From Alkalinema sp. FACHB-956 (lineage in GTDB: Bacteria; Cyanobacteriota; Cyanobacteriia; Leptolyngbyales; Leptolyngbyaceae): DNA of 64,000 nt. Location of the stretch: contig NZ_JACJRC010000001.1 of assembly GCF_014697025.1 (NCBI RefSeq), forward strand, positions 682,001 through 746,000. The letters are read 5' to 3'. Both the position numbers and the translations under genes were made by a program. The first letter of the stretch is position 1, and every line of letters starts with the position of its first letter. The notes under the pieces are model-generated. The model searched no databases. It saw nothing but the letters and a program-made list of their open reading frames with translations, and was not told the origin of the DNA. Below, in pieces: positions 35,183 through 44,100 of the stretch.

Positions 35183-35489
35183 GGTTAAAATCGATCGGAC
35201 AAAACGTTGTGGGATCAAACGGAGTGAGGGGAATCGGAAGAGGCATCAGCTAGCTTTCTTACTCTGTCTAGAACTGATCAGGTTGATGAATGAAGGGGGG
35301 ACAATGTTGAGAATAGATGCAGGTTGATGATGCAGGGTTTGACCGCTGGGCTTGCCGCTAGAGTACCCTCTGTGAGGAGGATGAGTAACGTTTTGATTGA
35401 AAAATTGCCAAGCTGAAATGAACGTATTGATCACATCAATACGTTCTTGAGTGCGGGACAAATGGTTGTTTTTGGTAGTGTTTGAATTC

Positions 35490-38400
35490 TTAATTTTTCG
35501 CTTTGATAGGTAGGGTAATGGTAAAGGTTGTTCCTTGGCCTAGGGTTGACTGTACCGCCAAATCTCCACCATGCGTTTCTTCAACGATTTGCCGCGCGAT
35601 CGCTAAGCCTAAGCCGGTTCCTTTGCCCACACCTTTGGTTGTAAATAAATGGTCAAAGATTTTAGCTTTTACAGCCTCGCCCATGCCTTTGCCATTATCC
35701 CGCATCTGAATTTCAACGATATTGCCTCCTTTGATTGCGGTTTGAATGGTGATTTGTTGCGGATTGGCGATTAGATTGTCATAGGTTGTTTCCTGTGCCA
35801 TTTCATCAAACATGTCGATTGCATTAGCGAGAATGTTCATAAATACTTGATTCAGTTGACCTGGGAAGCATTGAATCTCAGGAAGGTCTCCATAGTTTTG
35901 CAGGACTTCGATTTCGGGGCGATGTTCATTGGCTTTCAGACGATATTTAAGAATAAGGATTGTACTATCAATCCCTTCATGCAGATTAGCGCTAACGGTA
36001 TGCTCCATGTCTGCCCGCGAGAAGGTTCGCAGGCTGGTGCTGATCGATTTAATGCGATCGGTGGCTCCGTGCATGGAATTGATGAGTTTTACAAAGTCTT
36101 GACGGAGAAAGTCTAAATCGATGTCTTCAGCGTGCCCTTGAATCGCTGGATGGGGATGGGGATAATGCGCTTGATACAGATCTAAATGCGCCAGTAGATC
36201 TTTGAGATAGTCCTTTTCATTGGTAATACTGCCGCTCAGAAATCCGATCGGGTTGTTGATTTCATGGGCGACCCCAGCGACTAAGTTACCGAGGGATGCC
36301 ATTTTCTCACTTTGCACAATTTGTAATTGAGTCTGTTCCAATTGTTGGGCGTAGTGTTGGGCTTGTTGGTAGAGTCTGGCGTTTTCCAGGGAAATGGCAG
36401 CTTGCGTGCAGAGAAAATTCAACACCAGAACACGATCGGGGGGAAAGGCCCCACTGGTGGATTGATTTTCTAGGAAGAGAATCCCAATGAAATGGCCTTG
36501 ATTGAACATGGGTAAACCCAGCACACTTTTGGGTTGGTGTTGTCTGAGATAGTCGCCAATGACGGGTAAATCGGTCTCTAGATCGTCAATTACAACTAGT
36601 TCCTGGGTGTTTTTGACGTACTGAATCAGTTTGACGGGAAGCAGGGGATGATCCGTTAGATCTTCAGTACAAAGCTGCGTTTGATTGACGGTTGCGATCG
36701 CCCGCACTTGCCAGTCTCCAGTGTCGTTCGGCAGGAGCAAAGCACAGCGATCGGCCCCCGAGTTTTGCAGAATAATTTGGCTGAGTTGATGGAGTAGTTC
36801 GTCTAATTGAATCGTGCTAGAGAGAGCTTGCGAGGCTTTGAGGATGGCCGCAAAGTCCAAAGGGTAGTTGATGCTAGCACTGCTGGAACTGGTGCGATGG
36901 TTAGAATGTACGGTGACGGTGGCTGGGGAGAGGGTCAGCAGGGTATTGAATAAGCCCGCTGAGGGATCTGCCTGCTGCAAAATGGGATGTAGCAGGTGGG
37001 GGTAGCGGCTCTCTAGGTCAGCCACTTTGGCTTGGGCACCCCAGCGGGTATAGCAGTAGTAGGCTTCCTGAATGTAGCCTGCGGCGACTTTGTCTTTGCC
37101 CCAATCCAAATAGAATTGAGCGGCAAGTTCATTGGCTAGGGCTTCATCTTGAATAAAGCCATTCTCTTTGGCGCTCGCGATCGCGCGATCGTAATAATCG
37201 ATCGCTTCCCTTATATCACCTAAGACTCGATAATATTCTGCCGCAACCAGTTCCCCGCGATGGTGGTGATTGGTGGGTGCGAAGGTTGCCCAATGCCGCA
37301 ACTGATCCTGTTGTTGTTGGACTTGCTGCAAAATAGTCGGTTGCTCCTCGGAACCTGCATTGGGATAGCAGCGAAGTTGAATGAGGGCATCAAACCAAAC
37401 GTAGAGAACTACGGTAAATGTTGCAGTTCCCCCGTGAAGGTATTCCCTCGCCTCTTGAGAAATGCGTGCAGCTTGCTGATACTCGTTAAAAAGATAATAC
37501 AGGATTGCTTGATTGACATACCAGTGGAACAATCCAGTGAAATTACTATTCACTTTCAGTGCTGGTAAATGAGTCTCTGCATCAAAGAGTTCTCCACTTA
37601 AAATTGCTGGGTGCTGGTTGTGGCCCAGTAAGTTCAACGTAGCTTGTTGGTAAGTTATTTCTAACAGCAGGGAATGTAGATGTTCATGCTTTAGGGTGAC
37701 TTGCCGATAGGCTTCCATTTTCGGGAGTAAGTCTGAAAGTACATGACCTTGGAAATAAGCATAGGCACAATAGGTACCCGCATTGAGGTTTGCGGCTTCT
37801 AAATCCCCTGTTTCGATTCCGTCTTGATAAGCTCGTTCCAATGCAGGAACTACGGTAGATAAAGCATCTTTCCAATGTTTAATAAAATAGTAATTGATAA
37901 ATCCACTACGACTGTAGGAATTCTTCAGATGTAAGCGATCGCGTAAAGCTAGCGCTAATTCTCCAAAGGCATAGCCGTTTTCAATATCACCCACTACGCC
38001 ACAGAGAATTACACCATAGTCGCTATAAGTAAAAACAGAGATGGGGCAATTACCAAACTGAAGTGAGATTTCAAGCTGCTTACAAATCAGTAATGGCATT
38101 AAAGTTGGGGCTACAACATAAGCACTGGCAGATAATCCACTGATTACTTGTAGTTGTGCGAGTAAATGAGGATCGGTCAGCGAAGGTAATTCTAGAAAAT
38201 CGTGAATCTCTCTCTCTGCCCATAGTGCTCTCGTTGCGCTGAGGGCTTGTCCAATATCGGCTGGAGTGGGCTGGGCTGGAAATTCTAGTCCTAGGGTTCG
38301 TAGCAATTCCAAGCCTATTTGTAACGATTCTAAGAGCCGACCCTGTACACTGGCTCCAAGAATTCGATGTTGCTGTACTTTAATGGTATCTAGCAAGGTT

Positions 38401-40910
38401 TTTGCTTGTTGACAAACCAAAGTAGCCCAGCGTTCCAGTTCTACAAAATTAGAGGTGAGATAATTGGCCTCAGTAATTTCTTCGTGAAGTGCCAAGCTGA
38501 GGTCATAGTGGGTCTGCCAGCTATCTGTAGGCAAAAGCTGGATGCCGTGCTCAAAATACGCGATCGCGGCTTGATAGGCAGTGGCAGTTTTTGCTTTGCG
38601 TCCTGCTGCTAGGTTTAAGTCAGCTAAGGTTTCTCGTTCTTGAGGCGATGTAATGAATGTGCTGCCAAGGTTGAGGTGATTGACAATGGTAAATAGTCGT
38701 TCTTCCCGTTCCTGGGGGGAAGCCTCCCAGAGAAGTGTCTGCCCCATCTTGAGATGTGTGATCTGTTTTTGATCGGTGGCAATGAGTGAATAGGCAGCTT
38801 GCTGCACTCGATCGTGCAGGAAGCGATAAGCCGGATTCACAGTAGTTTGGGGAGTTTGCTGATCGAATTTCTCACGATCGACTGACTGGAAAAACTGATA
38901 AACTTGCGTGGTCGGTATAATCAACCCTTCTTGGAGGGCTTGCCACAGAGTGTTGGCCACATCCGTTTGGGATTGTTCAGCCACGATCGCCAGCGTCTCT
39001 AAATCAAACTGGGCCCCAATACAAGCAGCGAATTTAAGGACATTCTGCGTCGATTCTGGCAATTTTTGCAACTGCCTTGCCATTAACTCAACCACATCAT
39101 CGGTCAAAGCTGCATCTCGAACTTGTCCAATCTCGCACTGCCAATGGCCCGATGCCCGATCGAAGGTAATTAATTGATCCTGATGTAACACCCTGAGAAA
39201 CTGCGTAGCAAAGAAAGGATTGCCCTGGGTTTTCTGCATCACTAGTTCCGTTAGCGGTTGAGCAACGGATGCCGCTGCATGTAACGTCTCTGCCACCAAT
39301 TGATTTAAGCTCTGGTCATTGAGCGGTTGGAGGGTGATGGTCTCGATGGGGGTTCCCACCTTGGCGATGCTCTCCAGTGTCAACATCAAGGGATGGGCTG
39401 CAAAGACTTCATTATCCCGATAGGCTCCCAGGATCAGGAGATAGCCCGTCTTGGCCTCCGCCATCAACACCTGCATTAAGTTGAGCGATGCTGAATCCGC
39501 CCACTGCAAGTCATCGATGAAAACGACTAGGGGATGCTCTGCGGTCGTAAAGACCTGAATGAAGCGTTGGAAGAGTAAATTAAAGCGATTTTGCGCCGCA
39601 GTACCGGAGAGTTCCGGGGCGGGGGGTTGGGGGCCAAGAATGCGATCGAGTTCCGGAATTAAGTCAACAATCACTTGGGCATTGTCGCCGAGGGCGTCTA
39701 AAATCCGGGTTTTCCAGGTGTGCAGTTGGGTATCACTTTCACTCAACAGTTGGGCCACTAAGTCGCGGAAGGCTTGGACAAAGGCAGAGAAGGGAATATT
39801 GCGATTGAACTGGTCGAATTTGCCTTTAATGAAGTAGCCCTGCTGTTTGACGGTCGTGCTGCGGGCCCCCTGTGCCATCGGTTTATGGACTTCATTCACG
39901 ACCGCTGTTTTGCCAATGCCAGAAAATCCGGCGACTAGCACCAATTCTGTTGCGCCTTGGGCAACTCGTTCAAAGGCGGCTAATAACGTTTTCACTTCCT
40001 CTTGGCGACCGTAGAGTTTTTCGGGAATGGTGAAGCGATCGCTCACATCTTGGGTACCCAGGGGAAAAACTGCGATCGTGCCAGTTTCTTTTAATTGATG
40101 TAAACAGGTGGCTAAATCATGTTTGATACCCAAGGGGCTCTGATAGCGGTCTTCGGCATTTTTTGCCATCAGTTTGCTGACTACGTTAGACAATGCCTCG
40201 GGAATTGCTGGATTGACAGTATGGACTGGTGTTGGCTGGCTGGCCAAATGACAGTGGATTAATTCCATCGGGTCATCCGTTGGGAACGGTGGCTGCCCCG
40301 TCAGTATTTCGTATAACGTGATTCCAAAGGAATAAAAATCACTACGGTAATCAATGCCCCGGTTCATCCGTCCGGTTTGCTCTGGCGACAGGTAGGCAAG
40401 GGTGCCCTCGAGGATGTTGGGATTGAGGATCTCCTGGGTTTCGCGGGGCAATCGGGAGGAAATGGAAAAGTCGATCAGTTTAACTTGTTGCGTGTCAGGG
40501 TGAATCAGAATATTTGCAGGTTTGATATCTTTGTGAATGATGCGATTTTGGTAGAGAACTTGTAAGGTATCACAGAGCCAGATCGCCACTGGTAATAAGG
40601 CCACCAAGCAGGGCTGGCTCTCCTGGAGCCATTGCGTCAGTGACACACCTCCAAAATCTTCCATTACCAAACCGTAGGCATTTTTGTAAGCTTCGAGGCT
40701 GTAGGTGTGGATGATGCCAGGGGCATTTAATTCCTGGGCAATGCTGTACTGATTCCGAAATTGAACTAATTCATTAAATGAAGGATATTCATGGCGCAGG
40801 AATTTGATGACGACGGTCTGTTGGTCGGCAATTCGTAGGCAACGATGGATAACTGTCCGGCTTCCTTCATACAGCGTTTCTAGGAATTTGTAGCCTGCGA
40901 GTTCCAGCAT
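35490..40910 (-). CDS. Giant Ser/Thr kinase-AAA ATPase-GAF-histidine kinase (1806 aa)
   Basis: Trifunctional signalling protein of the cyanobacterial HstK type. The Ser/Thr kinase domain (about 1-270) has a catalytic RIIHKDIKPANILI (near 127) and QTVVIKFLR for the ATP lysine; its DFG reads DFS. The STAND-like AAA ATPase has Walker A LVAGFSGIGKTAVVNEVHK (near 328) and Walker B VVFIDDLQWADSASL (near 463). A long TPR-like helical region (about 750-1330) is followed by GAF (about 1340-1500: GADRCALLLPND, SVLGLPMFNQGHFIGILFLE) and a coiled coil. The histidine kinase has MASLGNLVAGVAHEINNP (near 1548) and RDNGKGMGEAVKAKIFDHLF. No transmembrane segment. Its neighbour at 41.1 kb has the same architecture, so the pair arose by tandem duplication. 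Confidence 0.95.
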   Translation of the reverse strand: MLELAGYKFLETLYEGSRTVIHRCLRIADQQTVVIKFLRHEYPSFNELVQFRNQYSIAQELNAPGIIHTYSLEAYKNAYGLVMEDFGGVSLTQWLQESQPCLVALLPVAIWLCDTLQVLYQNRIIHKDIKPANILIHPDTQQVKLIDFSISSRLPRETQEILNPNILEGTLAYLSPEQTGRMNRGIDYRSDFYSFGITLYEILTGQPPFPTDDPMELIHCHLASQPTPVHTVNPAIPEALSNVVSKLMAKNAEDRYQSPLGIKHDLATCLHQLKETGTIAVFPLGTQDVSDRFTIPEKLYGRQEEVKTLLAAFERVAQGATELVLVAGFSGIGKTAVVNEVHKPMAQGARSTTVKQQGYFIKGKFDQFNRNIPFSAFVQAFRDLVAQLLSESDTQLHTWKTRILDALGDNAQVIVDLIPELDRILGPQPPAPELSGTAAQNRFNLLFQRFIQVFTTAEHPLVVFIDDLQWADSASLNLMQVLMAEAKTGYLLILGAYRDNEVFAAHPLMLTLESIAKVGTPIETITLQPLNDQSLNQLVAETLHAAASVAQPLTELVMQKTQGNPFFATQFLRVLHQDQLITFDRASGHWQCEIGQVRDAALTDDVVELMARQLQKLPESTQNVLKFAACIGAQFDLETLAIVAEQSQTDVANTLWQALQEGLIIPTTQVYQFFQSVDREKFDQQTPQTTVNPAYRFLHDRVQQAAYSLIATDQKQITHLKMGQTLLWEASPQEREERLFTIVNHLNLGSTFITSPQERETLADLNLAAGRKAKTATAYQAAIAYFEHGIQLLPTDSWQTHYDLSLALHEEITEANYLTSNFVELERWATLVCQQAKTLLDTIKVQQHRILGASVQGRLLESLQIGLELLRTLGLEFPAQPTPADIGQALSATRALWAEREIHDFLELPSLTDPHLLAQLQVISGLSASAYVVAPTLMPLLICKQLEISLQFGNCPISVFTYSDYGVILCGVVGDIENGYAFGELALALRDRLHLKNSYSRSGFINYYFIKHWKDALSTVVPALERAYQDGIETGDLEAANLNAGTYCAYAYFQGHVLSDLLPKMEAYRQVTLKHEHLHSLLLEITYQQATLNLLGHNQHPAILSGELFDAETHLPALKVNSNFTGLFHWYVNQAILYYLFNEYQQAARISQEAREYLHGGTATFTVVLYVWFDALIQLRCYPNAGSEEQPTILQQVQQQQDQLRHWATFAPTNHHHRGELVAAEYYRVLGDIREAIDYYDRAIASAKENGFIQDEALANELAAQFYLDWGKDKVAAGYIQEAYYCYTRWGAQAKVADLESRYPHLLHPILQQADPSAGLFNTLLTLSPATVTVHSNHRTSSSSASINYPLDFAAILKASQALSSTIQLDELLHQLSQIILQNSGADRCALLLPNDTGDWQVRAIATVNQTQLCTEDLTDHPLLPVKLIQYVKNTQELVVIDDLETDLPVIGDYLRQHQPKSVLGLPMFNQGHFIGILFLENQSTSGAFPPDRVLVLNFLCTQAAISLENARLYQQAQHYAQQLEQTQLQIVQSEKMASLGNLVAGVAHEINNPIGFLSGSITNEKDYLKDLLAHLDLYQAHYPHPHPAIQGHAEDIDLDFLRQDFVKLINSMHGATDRIKSISTSLRTFSRADMEHTVSANLHEGIDSTILILKYRLKANEHRPEIEVLQNYGDLPEIQCFPGQLNQVFMNILANAIDMFDEMAQETTYDNLIANPQQITIQTAIKGGNIVEIQMRDNGKGMGEAVKAKIFDHLFTTKGVGKGTGLGLAIARQIVEETHGGDLAVQSTLGQGTTFTITLPIKAKN

Positions 40911-41121
40911 TTCGAGTAACCCTATCGTTGATTGCGCGCAGTTGAATCATTGTTAGAGTACCCCATTCATTTTTAGTAAATGCACGCCAATGATGCAACT
41001 GAAGCTGCACTGCCCAACTCAATCATGCTGCATTTCATCATTCATTGCCAGCATTCGGATGGGATTCACCTGAGCAAGATCGATCGCGGAGAGAGCCGTA
41101 ATGAATAATGACTACAAATGA

Positions 41122-44100
41122 CTACAGTGGCAAGAAAATAATCACTTCAGTTCCTTGATTGGGTTCAGAAACGACTTCGATCGATCCTCCCTGCTTCGCA
41201 ACGATCGCATAGCTAACGGATAGTCCTAATCCTGTCCCTTGCCCAATGGCTTTGGTGGTAAAGAAGGGATCAAATATCTGATGTTTAATGTTTTCAGGAA
41301 TTCCAATTCCGTTATCAGCAATCCGAATCACAATACCCTGTTGTGATGTGGAATCGTCATGACTGTCTGAATGACGTAATTCGGAACGAATCGTAATCGT
41401 GGGTTGCTGATGTTCATTCCAGTGATGGGGTGGCACTGCATCTAGGGCATCCAGACCGTTCATTAAAACGTTCATAATGACCTGATTAATTTGTTTCGCG
41501 TGACAGGTAATAGACGGTAGCTGGCTGTAATGTTTGACAATTTGCACGGCTGGTCGATCGGCCCTTGCGGAGTAGCGATGGTGCATGATAGACAAGGTGC
41601 TTTCAATGCCTTCATGAATATCGATCGGCTTCACTTCCGCTTCGTCGAGACGGGCAAAGTTACGCAGTTCTAGAACAATTTCCCGAATCCGGGTAGCGCC
41701 CACCTTCATCGACTTCAGCAGCGAGGGGAAATCTTTGCGGATAAATTCGATATCTTCTAAGTAGGATTCCAGTTCGTCATTGGGGTTGGGATAGGTTTCT
41801 CCGTAGCACTCCAAGGTTTCCATGAGAGTTTGATAGTAGCTATCAGCATGATCTAAATTGCTGTAGATAAAGCTGATGGGATTGTTGATTTCATGGGCAA
41901 TGCCAGCGACTAATTGGCCTAAACTGGACATTTTTTCTGATTGGATCAGTTGGGCCTGGGTCTGGCGCAGTTCTGTGAGAGTGTGTGATAGCTGTTGGTT
42001 TTTCTCGTGGAGTTCTTGGGTTCGTTGCTGAACCTTTTGTTCTAGGTTGTTGTACAGGCGTGCATTTTCTAGGGAGATGGCGGCTTGGGATGTGAGCAGT
42101 TGTAGAACTTCCAAGCGATCGCGGGTAAAGGCTCCGGCGGTGATGCGATTTTCTAAATACAACAGTGCAATCAGTTTCCCTTGATTCAAAATCGGAGTGC
42201 AGAGTACACTTTTGGGTTCCTGGGTTTGGAGATAGCGATCGACAATCCCTGAGTCGGTTTTCGTGGCATCATCGAGCACGATTGGTCTTAGCGTGTGCTT
42301 CACAGTTTGCACGATCGCAATCGGGAGATCGGCACTCTCTTCCAGAAGGGTTTCAGCGAGGATCGTTTGGTAATCTCCCGTGCTAGGACAGACGGAGGTC
42401 ATGGCCTCGATCGTCCATTGATTGTCCCGAGGGAGAATCAGTGCTCCTTTTTTAGCCCCTGAATTCTGTAACACTAAGGTCATCAGTGCTTGCAGCAAAG
42501 TGTCCCAATGAATTTCCCGCGACAGGGATTGGGAGGCTTTCAGAATCGCGGTTAAATCGAGGGCTGCGGAGAGGGAGGTATGATTCGAAATAACGGTGGG
42601 ATTGCTTTGGGTGACGAGGGTAGAGGTCTGTTGGGCTGTGGTCGATCGTCGGGTAATGGTGTCAAGGGGTTGATTTTGCAGAATGGACTTCAACAGTTGA
42701 GGATAGCGTTTCTCCAAGTCATAAATTTTGGCAGTACACCCCCACCGGGCATAGCCATAGTAGGCATCTTGCAGATAAGTTTGGGCAATTTTTTCCTTGC
42801 CCCAACCCAGGTAAAACTTGGCCGCTAGTTCATTGGCAAAGGCTTCTTCCTGAATATAGCCATGGGTTCTGGCCCCGACGATCGCGCGATCGTACAGGTC
42901 AATGGCCTCGACCTGCCGATCGAAGACTCGACAGTATTCCGCCTGGACGAGATCTAATTTATGTTGGTAATTCATGGGGGCATGGTGTGCCCAAGTCTTT
43001 AATTTTTGTAGGTTTTGTTCTAACCGTTGCTTGGAAGGTTCGTGATCGGTTTGCCACTGAAGATAAGCGAGTCTCGCCAAGGAATCATAGAAATAGTAGA
43101 GGGGCATCATGATTAACGCCGCCGCCCCGCCGAGATACTGCTCAGCGAAGTCTGAACTGGCGATCGCGTCGTCCCACCGTTCAAACCAAATGTTGAGGAT
43201 CAGTTTATTAATCAACAAATGTGCCAGAGCAACGTAATCGCTAGCAGCTTGGTGTTGAGCTAGCATCTCATCTTCGTTATAAATCGTACCGAGGATGCGG
43301 CAAGGATCGGCTGCCGGGGTAATGAGGTTGAGCACTATTTGATGGTAGATCTTTTGATACCCCAGGATGGCTCCTTGATTGAGTCGTTCTAAGACCTGTT
43401 CATACTGTTCAATTTCTAAAATCAGGTTGGGAAGCGGCTGCCCTAGGGCGTAGGCATGGAAGCAGTAGGTATAGGCCGCATAGGCGGTGTAAGCAGAATC
43501 TCCCCCTTCTAAGCCATAGGTATAGCCTGCTTGGAGTTGAGGTAAGGTATTGCGGATGTGTTCTTTCCAATGGGTGATGAATAACCCGTTCATTAAGAAG
43601 GCGCGTGGCCGAAATTCACGATCGCCCAACTTGTTGCAAATATCGACCGCCAGTTGCCCAAAGGCCTGTCCCGCATCATATTCATCTAACATGGCGCAGT
43701 GGAGTAACCCGTAGCATGAAATGAGGTAAGTGGATGCGGGGCACACACCAAATTGGAGGCTAATCACCAATCCACAGTAAGGTAAGAGGGGATACAGGGC
43801 GGGGGCGGATAGGTAAGTGGGGGCGGCCAGTTTCGCGAGGATGCGGGTGATGGCGATCGCGCGTTCATCCGTTGCCAGGGGTAAATGAATGAGGTCAGCG
43901 GGCTGGCGATCGCCTAGGGTTTGGCGGGCTTCGGCTAGGGCGTTTGTATAGTCTTCAAAGGTGGGGTTTTTGGGAAACTGAATGCCAAATTGTTCTAAGA
44001 CTTGCAGGCCCAGTTGCACGGATTCCAACAATTTTCCTTGGGCTACAAGCGCTTCAATGTGAATTTCCTGTGCCTGAACCCGATCGAGATCGGTTTTTGC